Below are positions 11,287 through 21,620 of a DNA stretch of 64,000 nt, in pieces. The stretch's first letter is position 1, and each line of letters opens with the position of its first letter. Position numbers and translations under genes: made by a program. The notes beneath the pieces are model-generated. The model was given only the letters and a program-made list of their open reading frames with translations, searched no databases and was not told the origin of the DNA. The DNA comes from Parastagonospora avenae f. sp. tritici 18332-5 (Eukaryota; Ascomycota; Dothideomycetes; Pleosporales; Phaeosphaeriaceae), in assembly GCA_022559985.1 (NCBI GenBank), contig JAFJTR010000034.1, positions 248,001 through 312,000 on the forward strand, read 5' to 3'.

Positions 11287-13387
11287 TGGGGGATCTTTTG
11301 TGTAGGACTTGTTGTATGATAAGGATCTTGGAGTGGATGGCGGGTTTTGTTCACGGGTTTTGGGTATGAGGGAGGTGGATTATTGCATTGTCTCGGCGCT
11401 TGAATATCCGCACAAGTAATTATCTAGTAATGAAGTTTGAGTTCAACAGCACATTACCATGGTCATCACCTCATCGTCCGTGAGTGGAAGCATCAGACTT
11501 TGCCCCTCACATTTCCCCCCTACCCCTCTCGTCACACCGTCCCTCTCCAACCGCCATCAAAAGTGCAACCCATCGCTTCCCAGATACTCACTCATGAACC
11601 CGACATCTTACCGTTTGTCGTGCGAAGTGAACTTATTCCACTCAATCCGCAGCTGTCACCTACTTCATCGCCACCACATTCATTCCTAGACTTGCCATCT
11701 CCCAGGCCTTTTTCCCCCAAATGCAGCGGCGTGAATGCGCAAGGTCTGGGAGCGTTGCGGGCATATATGCTGTACAAGTCATTATCTTTCCCCGTGCGTA
11801 TTCACCGACGATCCGGCATCGGGCGGGTATGCACGGAGTATGCGTGGATCTGGCGAAACGAGATTGGAAGTGAGTAGATTTAGCGAACCGCGCGCATGTA
11901 CACTTACTACGCTTACGATTGTCTTTGGGCGGAGTGTTTGCTTGATAGTTCGCCGCGCGTACGTGGAGATGGCAGTAGATCTTGCCAGACACGTTTGTTC
12001 TGTTAATCGTGAAAGAAAGCCGTGTGGGTGATTACTGCGTGTAGCGCTCAGTATCTACTGCTCCTGGCGGAATCACAATCATGTTTGTGTTTTCATTCAT
12101 GGCTGGGATTGTGTATGTAATCATGGCTTTCGGCTCGTCGGCCTTGCAGGGTAGTGTTTTTGGAAAATGTTGTAGTAGCAAATATGGAATTAAAGGTCTC
12201 GGCTCGTCGGGGTTGCGGATTGGGAAGTTGTGTTAGGCGCCGGTGAGAGCTAGTGCGATGGAGTACCATGGATCCATACAGGATAGTCGCAAAGCCGAAT
12301 TCTTGACGCAAGGTTTTACAAAGGCAGGTGGATGGATGGTAGAAATTTAGGAGTCTAGAGAATAGTGGATGAATGTGAGTGTGTGTAAATCCAATATTTG
12401 ACTTTGTCCGAACCTCCAGGCGTTGAGAGACATGGAGACCCGTTGTCAACGATGTATGCATAGCGTCAGTTGCAAGGTACTCTAGTAATTAGTGCGCCTC
12501 TAACGACTTGCTTTAAACAGCGATGTCCGTTACATGATATGTTCGGGAAGTGGGGGAATTGCCATTGCCCATGTCCGGTGACATCTACAGTGCAATCGGG
12601 GGTACATTGCGGTGCGGAGCATAAGTTGAAAGCCCCAGCAGGCGTCTTTCCCTGCGCATGTCGTTAGTAGTGGACTTTCGAAGCGCAGTGTACGAAGTAA
12701 CTACCTCAGTGCTGTGCTAGTGGGGATTTGATGGCGCTAGTAAATTTGATACTCACTCCTTTGTTGCCCAGAGCATTAAATTTCAGTAGCGAGGTAGATT
12801 TCTTTCGAAGTTATTCAATGGACGGACAAGGAATGCCGGCTGTAACGAATTTGAGATAGTACCATGTATCTCTTCAGGCTACCTTGATCGAGGGCCGTAT
12901 GGGGTGATGAGATAGTGGCGTGTATATCGTTGGGCTACCTTATGCGATGGATAGAAGGGATAATGGGATAGTACCGTGCATCTCTTCAGGCAACCCTATG
13001 CGATGACCGTTCGAGATGTCCACTTGCACTGCTCTGATTCCCGAAGCTTAACGAGTAAATGGAATAGTCCGTATAGTAACCATGGGTCTTGCTCTACTAG
13101 CGAGCTGCTGCGTTGCAATTATGCTGAATTTTTGAAATTTTCGAGGAGTATAAAAGTCGTTTTCACATTTTGTGAAGAGTTGAAGCAGATTCGACATACC
13201 CATTACAGTAGTCTCAGCAAGAGTTAAAGTATATTTGCATTACCTCTTCACAGATTTCAGCAACAGCAAATCAACTTTCAAGCATTCTAATAGTGTGTTA
13301 AGTTGTATGCCTTCAAAAGTGTATCTTCAGACGCTGATATTGAACCTAGACCTACTTTACCTTCACTCTACTAGCTAAGCAAGCAAC
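11287..13387. other. Intergenic, 2.1 kb, with a 56-bp tandem repeat
   Basis: No supported gene. Frames at 11437-11877 (+) and 12093-12461 (-) have no recognisable content or good start context. Two short related segments (core TCGGCTCGTCGG) lie near 12130 and 12196. A three-unit tandem repeat lies at about 12855-13022. Confidence 0.5.
12855..13022. repeat. Tandem repeat, three units of 56 bp
   Basis: Units start at 12855, 12911 and 12967, an exact 56-bp period. Each unit begins GATAGT, followed by a GTGTATCTCTTCAGGCTACC-like stretch; units 2 and 3 also share TATGCGATG. The units have diverged by substitutions, while the period is kept. Confidence 0.75.
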
Positions 13388-14995
13388 ATGTCAGATCCCT
13401 GGCGTTCGATTTCACACACGCTGCATAGGCCAGCGCATATATACGAGAATCAGTGGCGCAGTAATGTCGGGCCTAGTTCGACGTCTACCAATGCATCAAG
13501 CCAACGAACCTCAAGTGGCCCTTCACTAATAACGGCTCCCGCTTCTACTACAGCTGTGGCGTCTCCCCTTGTTCCCAGTCCTGCGGGATGGCAGAACTCG
13601 GTTGCCCAGTCATCCGCATTCGCATCTTCTCAGTCCGTCTCTCTTCCGCATTATCCCCTGCTTTCAACAGAGCAAGATTCGGGTCGCTTGTCGGCCAGTC
13701 GTCTTCCGGCTCTCGCGGACGATATCCGCTTAGCTGTGTCGCAGCATCCACCTATAGGTACACCTGCATCTATGCTACCGCCTACTTCTTCGCAAACCTC
13801 CGGGATTTTCGCGCGCCCCCCTGGATTCTCCCAGCCGGCTCAAGGACCGCCGCCTGGCTTCTCTTTCGGACCCTTTTCACAAGTCCAAAATCATGGTCAA
13901 CCAAGACCAATCCTACCGCCACCTGGGATCCCTGTGCCCACTCAACAACCCCTTCCCGTTCCACAGGGACAGGGGATTCTGACAACAATGGACAAAGGCC
14001 CAGGTCCAGAACGTCTTTACACCCTTATCCGCGTCATCGAGAGATCTACCGGCGGCGTAGATTATCTCGTTTGTGATAATGAGAACGGCAGCCTCTGGCA
14101 CGGCCACTTCAACGGCCCCAAGATCTACTTCTACATGCTCGATAACCAAGACAGTTTCCCAATCGCTGGATTCAGAGTTGGGAACAGCAAGATGTCTCCT
14201 GCACGTCCTGACATCGTGTTCCCACTCTTCAACCCGACGAAGATGAAGGAATATGTCCCAGGCATCGCAGGGCCGCCAGTTCAAGATACCGATAACCTGC
14301 GACTCACGTTGCCCGACGTGTTCGGCGCACTGAGAGCCGGAGAAGGAGATTACACATGCCGCCATACGTTCGCCAAAGAACTCGCCGTCAACGCGCACTT
14401 GGCTGTGTGCTCGCAGCCCAACCTTGCACTATACAAGGGCGTCGTTGTCAAGGACATGATTGGTGGTCCACGAGTCACATCCATCGTGTACGACAAGTAC
14501 GACACCACATTGTGGGAGTTTGTCAAAGTTAACAACCTCCTGCAACTCGGCCATTTCGAGCCTATCACGACAGGCATTCGACAAGGCATTGAAGCTCTGC
14601 ACAAGAGAAATGTTGTGCATAGGCAGGTCATGGCAAAGAACGTGTACCTCACTTACGTCGTGCGAATGCCTTTGGTGGTTATCTTAGAGGTCAAGCTGGG
14701 CAACTTTGAACAGGCGGAGCATTGTATGACTGGACAAGAGCTGGAGTTCTTGCAGGCAAAGCGCCATGACGGTTCCCGCCAGGTTTTGTTAGAAGAGTGG
14801 CTGAGGTATGTTCTGCGCAGCTCGGACAGGTTGCTCGCGGATCGCGACAATTACATGAACGCGAAAATTCAGGAAGGGCTTTTTCGAGGCAAAGAGCTGG
14901 AAGAGGTGGAAACTTTGTTGGATGCCCAATTGAACCGATCGGGTCCTTGGAATAACACTGCGAGCGATACGGGAATATGGGTGAACGGAACCTAG
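13388..14995 (+). CDS. Pseudokinase-like protein with Pro-rich N-terminus
   Basis: One exon, 535 aa. The first 200 residues are Ser/Pro/Gln-rich and look disordered (PPGFSQPAQGPPPGFSFGP). The C-terminal half has the shape of a protein-kinase C-lobe: GIEALHKRNVVHRQVMAKNVYL resembles the catalytic loop, but the HRD aspartate is Gln. VKLGNFEQ sits where DFG should be, with Asp replaced by Gly. The asparagine of the loop is kept. A Lys in VVKDMIG might correspond to the ATP lysine, but this is weak. This suggests a catalytically dead kinase used as a scaffold. The layout (Pro-rich N-terminus plus pseudokinase) recalls Pan3, the poly(A) nuclease adaptor, but the sequence is too divergent and too short to name it. 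An unrelated fungal-specific protein is possible. Confidence 0.7.
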   Translation: MSDPWRSISHTLHRPAHIYENQWRSNVGPSSTSTNASSQRTSSGPSLITAPASTTAVASPLVPSPAGWQNSVAQSSAFASSQSVSLPHYPLLSTEQDSGRLSASRLPALADDIRLAVSQHPPIGTPASMLPPTSSQTSGIFARPPGFSQPAQGPPPGFSFGPFSQVQNHGQPRPILPPPGIPVPTQQPLPVPQGQGILTTMDKGPGPERLYTLIRVIERSTGGVDYLVCDNENGSLWHGHFNGPKIYFYMLDNQDSFPIAGFRVGNSKMSPARPDIVFPLFNPTKMKEYVPGIAGPPVQDTDNLRLTLPDVFGALRAGEGDYTCRHTFAKELAVNAHLAVCSQPNLALYKGVVVKDMIGGPRVTSIVYDKYDTTLWEFVKVNNLLQLGHFEPITTGIRQGIEALHKRNVVHRQVMAKNVYLTYVVRMPLVVILEVKLGNFEQAEHCMTGQELEFLQAKRHDGSRQVLLEEWLRYVLRSSDRLLADRDNYMNAKIQEGLFRGKELEEVETLLDAQLNRSGPWNNTASDTGIWVNGT

Positions 14996-15123
14996 ACATA
15001 TGTCTATAGTGGGTTTGGGCGAGTTGTTCATGCCGATTCTGCGGTTCACCTCATGCAATCAGTATGAGGGCCTGTTGGTCCATAAATTTCAGGTTTTCTT
15101 CTGATTGTTTCCGTATTGCTTTC

Positions 15124-16081
15124 TTACATCTCTGTACGTTTCGTTCCTCTCACGACCCACAGTGGATCGAGGTGATCTGGCAAATGCGGCGAGCGGATGA
15201 TTACTGTACCATGATCATCCGTCACCCGCATGCCACTTTCATCTCGAGCGCAAAGGTCGACAATCTCGACGTCTTTCCAGCCCGCAAAGTAGAGATAGTC
15301 TAGTTAAGTTGTTAGTCCTAGAATTTATTCGCAATGCAGTGTTTTGCTACTCACCTCCAACAAGCTCTAAGCGCTGCTGTTCTGACAGCATCATCCACCT
15401 CCGCACGACCTTGTTCGGGAAACATCGGTTACTGATGACGAGATGCACTTTCCCGCCTTCGTTCGTGGCATCCAGCAAATTACGACATGTTTCGAGTGGG
15501 TTGTTGAGGTAATCGATGCTGACGACACAAGTAGTCGTATCAAACTTCATCTCTTTCCCGTCGTCGCCCCATCCTGCACGTACATCATGTGGCGCCTTGT
15601 TCAGATCTAGTACTCTCCATTCCTTGAGTGCGCCATTGAGTTTCATCTCTTCGGCGTTCAAGCCCACGCCGTACACGTCGAGCTCTTTGCGCTGCACGGC
15701 TTCCTTAATTTCAAATGGGTAGAACGATTTCCAAGACGTGCACATATCCATGATACGGCCTTTGGTAGCTAATACCGTGCCGTAGTACTCTGACAGTCGC
15801 GCTATGCTTGGATCATCGATATGTGTGACGAGTCTCGGTTGACGATAGAACACTCCATCGTCATTCTCATCATAGCGCACGAAGTCGGAGTCTTCATATG
15901 GCCAGGAGTCGTATGTTGGCTTATACGATGTCGCTGGGAACGACCCTGTACCGAAAGATGCTGCGCTCGCCATGCCGAAGATGGAAAAATAATTGAACGG
16001 GAGCTTAGACGAATAGGCGCGTACGCGAGGCGAGGTTTGAAAGACTGGCCGAAGAAATTGCGACCATCGTGGAAATGACAT
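15124..16081 (-). CDS. SAM-dependent methyltransferase, organellar type
   Basis: Exons on the minus strand are 16081-15355 and 15299-15124, with a 55-nt intron; the product is 300 aa. The N-terminus (MSFPRWSQFLRPVFQTSPRV) is rich in Arg and Ser without acids and should target mitochondria. The body matches a class I methyltransferase family shared by bacteria and plants. It has a VTHIDD motif, then MDMCTSW in place of the usual LDLMSSW, then VGLNAEEMKLN, VLDLNKAP, and ISNRCFPNKVVRRW near the end. The second exon supplies the final strand and helix region (DYLYFAGWKDVEIVDL). The substrate is unknown. It faces the ABM-fold gene across about 360 bases, so the two could share a promoter region. 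Confidence 0.8.
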
Positions 16082-16442
16082 TGATGTGGTTTAGGCCAAA
16101 TCGTGCAAGCGTGAAGTCGCCATCGAGAAGTCGCGTCGAGGTCGTGATGTCATGACCACGACTTCACGTGCGCACGTGTTGAAACCCATGCAGATAGTCA
16201 CGGACCATCGGATTTGCTGTCATTAGTACCAATTTATATTGCTTGATACCACTGAAAGATTTCAGATGATAAGAGCAGATGAAAATGGCTGCGCCAAACA
16301 TTCTTTCTTCAAGACGCGGATATCCTGTTCCGAGTTCCGAATGAGCATTTCCGACCATGCGGGGCGCTCTGGAGAAGAGCTCAGTACCAGTAGCAATATG
16401 AGCTGTAATTGTTCCTGAAAGCAAATCGATTTACTGTTGAAG
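16082..16442. promoter_or_regulatory. Divergent intergenic region
   Basis: About 360 bases between two divergent starts. Two CACGTG-type hexamers flank a palindromic stretch near 16160-16180 (CTTCACGTGCGCACGTGTTG), a possible bHLH binding site. The site is read by eye only. Confidence 0.4.
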
Positions 16443-17098
16443 ATGACTGGAATACTCACAACCGCACGCCTCGTGTTCAAAGATACTTCAGCTCGCGAAA
16501 AAGCCATTGAAGCATTTCGAAAGATCATCGCCTTCACAACACCCAACGAACCGGAAGTACTGCAATATGCCTGCGCATTGCCTGTCGATGATAATTTGGG
16601 GACAGAGATATACATGATAGAGGAGTACGTCAGAAGCTCATACCGACGTGGACAAGCAACTCATGCCCGTCCAGATATGCCAACCAAGCAGCAAGCGATG
16701 CGCACCTGGCGACAAAGCCTGTGCAAGATTTGATACAACTATTCACCGCAGGAGATGTACTCGCCGGGCCACCCGAAGTGCACAACTGCCCCGTTCTACA
16801 CAAAAAGAGCGTAGGACAGCCGCTTTCGGTATCTTCTAACCCCGGAATCGTTCTTCTACATTCGACATCTGTCAGAGCCGACGCTTGGGCAAAAGCGGTT
16901 GGGAATATCAACGAATTAAATTTCGGCGCAGTCGTGGAGGATACGGAAATTAAGGGAGTACGATTGGAATTGATTTTCAGCGGTTGGAGTAGCTATGAAG
17001 CGTTCGAGAAGAGCGATGCCGCGAAGGGTACTGAAAGCGCTACAAAGATCCGGCCCATTGCTGGCTTTCTGGGTCGCGAGGATAGAAGCAAATTGTAA
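16443..17098 (+). CDS. ABM-fold (dimeric alpha/beta barrel) protein
   Basis: Two exons, 16443-16624 and 16675-17098, with a 50-nt intron (donor GTACGT, acceptor CCAG); the product is 201 aa. Joining restores EEYANQAASDAHLATKPVQDL, typical of the antibiotic-biosynthesis-monooxygenase/EthD fold, where a strand is followed by an alpha helix with conserved His and Pro. A second half-domain follows (GIVLLHSTSVRADAW and LELIFSGWSSYEAFEKSD), giving two tandem ferredoxin-like units. Members are small cofactor-free oxygenases or stress proteins; the substrate cannot be told. It lies at the edge of the accessory stretch but has no clear tie to the P450 genes. Confidence 0.75.
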
Positions 17099-17707
17099 TG
17101 CTAAGAGTTGCCATCCTCTTCAGCACAACTACATACGCCAGCTCCCTGACATTTTGAGTCTGGTATCCACATCTCCATCCACATGCTGAACGATTGACTA
17201 GGCCATCCGCGTGAGTAGAGTCCTCTAATTACATGGTGAGCCGAATGAGTTGAGTAATTCCAGTAGTCACCAAGATCTGCTCGCTTGAGGTAGTGAAGTC
17301 CCGTCTTTGATTCTCTGTGCTCCTGGTAAAACCAGCCAAACTGGCGTATTTTCTGGTCGCAGAATTAGCAAGATGCCATCTTGATCTTCTTCGATAAGTC
17401 AGGGCCTTTTCGTCAGTTTGGCAGCCATACTACGCTGTTACGTCCTCTCCGTTACATCCATTCTCGGTCTTCGAGGATCAGCAGGACGTAGGTGGAGCGA
17501 GCCAAAGAAGGGGCGGTGTAGACATTGCGCTGCTCGTCGGATGGCAGCCAAGTCGGAGCGGTCGACTCGGGCCGCAATGCATTCGCGGTCCTGGAATTCG
17601 CATGATTTCTGGCCATTGGATGTCGTGTGTAACGCGGAGATGCGTCGACAGGCGCGGACTTACCATAAGCCATCCGCGCTGGAGTACTGGCTGTGACAGG
17701 TTCAGCT
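17099..17707. other. Intergenic, no gene seen
   Basis: About 600 bases between the convergent ABM and F-box genes. Overlapping frames on both strands around 17420-17700 are not supported by any family or splice evidence. Confidence 0.5.
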
Positions 17708-18715
17708 TCACGCTGACTTGCTGTATTTCACCTGGGAGTTCGATGATGCCTGAAGCTTTTGGAGGAGAAAAAGGATTTTACTCACTTGATTCCACTTGTG
17801 TTGCCTTCTTATGAGCCTATCTTGAGACTCATCGTTGATTTCCCCGAGTTCTTTGATAGATATGCTCGTTGGATTATCTTCTTCATCCTCAGCAGGCCAG
17901 TCGTTTGACCGCAAAAGGCTCAGCTCATTTTGTAACCACAATCCTCTGCGATCACCCACTAAGATGCGTTCTTCACACCACCTGTCCAGCTCTGCACATT
18001 CCCAAGAGGTGACTTTGCCCCAATGCCTTGCCATGCTTATCGTGTCGTACACAATCGGTAGATCGCATCCGCATTCCATTACGGAAAATCGGATCATGGA
18101 CAAGTCAGCACCTCTACCGAGGCGGCGGTTGTGGTTGAAAAGTTCAACTGCGTCCAGATTGCGCTCTCGCATGGCTTGACGCCGACCTTCAACAGTAGCC
18201 TGCAAGGTTTCCGTGTCGCTCCAATCAACACTCATGCTCGTGAGCCATAGCAGGAATCGTAGGAACTGTACTTTATCCGGTGTCCAAGGTCCACAGAGAA
18301 GCTTCATAGGGAGTCGCGCCTTGATGAAAGCAAACTGCGGGAGATGGCTTCTAGAGAACACCATGCTAGTCGCGTTCTCGAAATTCGGAGGCCATTGTGC
18401 ATCAAAGCAGCCTCCTTCTGCTGTCCTTCCACACAAACAACCAATGGGAGCAAACGTTCTCGAGATCCATGATCGGAAGAATGCCCAAGTCATCCATTTG
18501 CTGGCGAAGATGTAGGTTTGTGCAGACGCCTGGACAGTACGATCTAGCCTTGTTGTCATGAGGTAATACTTGCAAGTTGCGTCATAGACATAATCGCTGG
18601 AAAGCCTCGCTGCGAGGCGTGGTGAGGCCTGTAGGAGAGCAATATTGTAACCGGACGTGAAGAATATCGGCTGAAGTAACTCGACGGGAAGACTTTCAAT
18701 GCCTGATAGAGGCAT
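17708..18715 (-). CDS. F-box-like protein
   Basis: A 335-aa open frame beginning MPLSGIESLPVELLQPIFF, the usual start of fungal F-box domains that dock substrate receptors onto SCF ubiquitin ligases. The following IALLQASPRLAARLSSDYVY fits the second helix. The rest has no domain that I recognise. A good 54-nt intron (donor GTGAGT, acceptor CCCAG) occupies 17732-17785 near the 3' end. It is a multiple of three without stops, so spliced and retained forms both read to the same stop (317 or 335 aa). Such proteins are numerous and fast-evolving in Dothideomycetes and related fungi. The substrate is unknown. Confidence 0.75.
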   Translation of the reverse strand: MPLSGIESLPVELLQPIFFTSGYNIALLQASPRLAARLSSDYVYDATCKYYLMTTRLDRTVQASAQTYIFASKWMTWAFFRSWISRTFAPIGCLCGRTAEGGCFDAQWPPNFENATSMVFSRSHLPQFAFIKARLPMKLLCGPWTPDKVQFLRFLLWLTSMSVDWSDTETLQATVEGRRQAMRERNLDAVELFNHNRRLGRGADLSMIRFSVMECGCDLPIVYDTISMARHWGKVTSWECAELDRWCEERILVGDRRGLWLQNELSLLRSNDWPAEDEEDNPTSISIKELGEINDESQDRLIRRQHKWNQVSKILFLLQKLQASSNSQVKYSKSA

Positions 18716-19189
18716 CCTGGATGTTTTGAGTGGGCGTTGTAATCAAAAGGGTTGCAAGTTGAGGTCAGCTGGCTGGTGCCAAACTAGACTCTGGGCAGGT
18801 CAGGGTCGAAATCTCGAATGGCGCCTGGTCTGATCGGTTGTTCATGAAAGGAACCCTGAGTACTATCAAAGATCAAGCTTGAGGCTACATAGCGATATCA
18901 GACCAAAAAGCCGAGGTTCATCGTGGAGCTGTTGCCGACATACGTGGAGGTTGCCAGCTCCTCGCCCCGCGTCATCTTCCCGAACGGGAAACCCGAGGGA
19001 GAACTTCAGCTTTACAACGTCGCAACGGCTTCCCTGCATGATTGCTCTTCTCGGGCCTTTAAAGCGCCACGAACATATTCGATCGGCAACTAGTTCCAGC
19101 TTTACGTTGATTCACACAAAAGCGTTCACTCGGCTGCACAACCCTCTGTACCTTCAATCAACATCAGAATTGTCTACATACCCCTAGCC
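18716..19189. promoter_or_regulatory. Divergent intergenic region, F-box/SDR
   Basis: About 470 bases separating divergent starts. It holds the promoters of both genes. I see no clear TATA box or named operator. Confidence 0.4.
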
Positions 19190-20215
19190 ATGGCGGAATT
19201 AGACCCAAGCAATATTTTCAGTGTCAAAGGCCTTGTTGCCGTCATCACTGGAGGAGGAACAGGTACGAAACCCGGTCTCGCGAAAGACACGTGACTGACA
19301 ACTTCATCAGGCATCGGATTGATGCTAGCGCAGACTCTCGAAGCCAATGGTGCGACCGTCTATATCCTCGGAAGAAGACTGGAAGTACTTGAAGAAGCTG
19401 CAAGCACTGCGGTGCGTGTGATCTACTAGATGCCCGAAGCTTATGCTGACGCATCGCATAGAAGCATGGAAACATTCACGCCTTCAAGACCGATGTGACT
19501 TCTAAGTCTGACCTTGCGGCCGCAGCAGAGCACATAAGCCAGAAGTCTGGCTACGTCAACTTGGTGATTGCCAACTCAGGTATCCAGGGCCCGACGCTTG
19601 GAGGTCTCTCACCAGATGCGTCGCTCATCGAGTTCCGAGACTATCTGCAGAGCTGGGATGTCGAAGAGTATAATCGTACATATGCTGTCAACACCACAGC
19701 AGTTTTTTCGACACTAGTTGCGTTTCTTGTGCTTCTAGACAAGGGCAACAAAGCTGGCAACATCGAGCAGCAAAGTCAGTTTATCGGGATCGCAAGCGCG
19801 GGCGCATTTAACCGCGTTCCGATGGCGGGCTTTGCATATTCGGGCTCAAAAGCAGCAGTTGTGCATACCATGAAGCAGTTCGCAACAAAGCTCGTTCCTT
19901 ATGGGATCCGATGCAACACCATTGCACCAGGACGTAAGTCGCATACACCATCTCTCTTGCGTTGTACACACCATAAATAATGGATTAACTACTGACACCC
20001 TCGTAGTGTATCCTAGCGACATGACCACCAGCTTGTTGTCGCAAAACCCGAATGGAGTCTACCCCAGAGATTACATACCGGCGGAAAGAGTTGGCGATAT
20101 CAAAGACATGGCGGGAACGATACTGTTTCTTGCTAGTCGCGCAGGAGGATATGTGAATGGCAATGTGCTGCTGACAGATGGCGGGCGTTTGAGCATTCTG
20201 CCTGGAACGTACTGA
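19190..20215 (+). CDS. Short-chain dehydrogenase/reductase
   Basis: NAD(P)-dependent oxidoreductase of the classical SDR family. Four exons: 19190-19262, 19311-19411, 19462-19933 and 20007-20215; the product is 284 aa. The first splice completes the cofactor motif TGGGTGIG, which supports it strongly. Further motifs: LGRR after the second strand, NSG in place of NAG, the active-site serine in IASAGAF, YSGSK (the YxxxK pair) and CNTIAPGLYPSDM across the last splice. The C-terminus DMAGTILFLASRAGGYVNG is typical. It is followed after 165 bases by a hydrolase on the same strand and faces two P450 genes, which suggests a tailoring or catabolic role. Substrate not inferable. Confidence 0.93.
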
Positions 20216-20380
20216 AAATGCTTGCACGTGTTGCGCTGATGGGCTACGGGCCGAAACTAATCGAATTGTGGGATTGCATGCAGATGCACTCCAAGGCTCA
20301 TCTCCGAGGTTGGAGCGGTCAGCTTCCCCACCATTTGTACGACCTTCGTTCCTCTTCCCACCAGGCACAAATAACTCATA

Positions 20381-21534
20381 ATGAAGACTTTTACTTTCAC
20401 TCACGTATCTCGTGCGCTTTTGGTAGGAATAATTGGGGTTGCTTCTGCAGAACAAGCCGCGCAACCGCGCCGAGATGTTTTCTATGTTGGTGGAAAGTAC
20501 ACCAAAGTCACGGTAAGCCAACGAACAGATGATGAGCACAAGAGCTGATTTATCAGACTGGAAATACCACTTCTCAGATCATGACCGGCCAAATTTATGT
20601 CGAGAGATTGACTCCGTCAAATGTCACCCAAGCAAATCCTCTTGTGTTCATCGCTGGAGCCGGTCAGACCGGTACCAACTTCCTGGAAACTCCAGATGGT
20701 CGACCAGGATGGGCGTCCTTTTTCCTTGACAAGGGCTACGTCGTATATCTTAGTGATCAGGCATCTCGTGGTCGCTCCAGGTGGCAACCCTCGGTTGGGT
20801 CGATGATTGCGAGCAGTACAGAAAAAGTGGAAGAGATATTTACAGCGCTTTCAAAGCACAATCTTTGGCCCCAATCCAAGCTTCACACCCAATGGCCTGG
20901 GACTGGAGTAGTCGGCGATCCAATCTTCGATGCATTTTACGCTTCGCAAGTCCAATACATGCCTGATAGCGACATCTACGAAGATGAAAACACCGCCGCT
21001 TACTCCGCACTGCTCGACAAAATCGGTGCGGCACACATTTTTACTCACAGCCAAGCTGGCTCGTATGGATGGCGCATAGGAGATGCACGACCGAAGTTGG
21101 TGAAGAGCATCATAGCTATCGAGCCAGCTGGACCGCCATTCGACGGAAGACCGCCTTTCACCGGTAACAAGACATGGGGCGTCACGTACGAGAAGGTGGA
21201 GTACGAACCTTCTATTCGGAATGATTCATCGCTTCTACAAACAGTACGAGTACCAGCCCCGGATGCGGATCACAATGATTGCATCGTGCAGCGTGAACCG
21301 GCGAGGAAACTCAAGAATCTCGCGGACATCCCAGTACTGGTGGTCACTGGCGAAGCAAGCTACCATGCGCCGTACGACTACTGTACTGTTGCGGTTCTGA
21401 AGCAAGCAGGTGTTCAGGTAGAATTTGCCGATTTGGCTAAAGAGGGTTTTCATGGAAACGGGCATTTCATGTTCATGGAGAAGAACAACCTAGAAATTGC
21501 GGAGCATATCCTCAAGTGGATCAGGTCGATATAA
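20381..21534 (+). CDS. Secreted alpha/beta hydrolase
   Basis: Two exons, 20381-20512 and 20557-21534, with a 44-nt intron; the product is 369 aa. The N-terminus (MKTFTFTHVSRALLVGIIGV) is a signal peptide with probable cleavage after ASA. The fold shows FIAGAGQTGTNF near the oxyanion hole, a nucleophile elbow THSQAGSYG and the catalytic His region GFHGNGHFMFMEKNN. The elbow departs from GxSxG: the residues two before and two after the serine are Thr and Ala. The HSQ elbow with GNGH resembles a group of bacterial and fungal hydrolases of unknown substrate. Several N-glycosylation sequons (NVT, NTT, NKT) fit secretion. The SDR gene lies 165 bases upstream and the 3' end converges on a P450 gene. 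Confidence 0.87.
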
Positions 21535-21620
21535 ACAGCAGGGCTAGCGAATCGCAAGTCATCCATCAGCAAGGACAAATCAGTAAAATTTCGTCGTGTT
21601 GTTCATTGATCCGCTCAAGC

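Noticed and set aside
11437..11877. 146-codon frame in the large gap after MIP1
   Set aside because: No recognisable content and no support from codon use.
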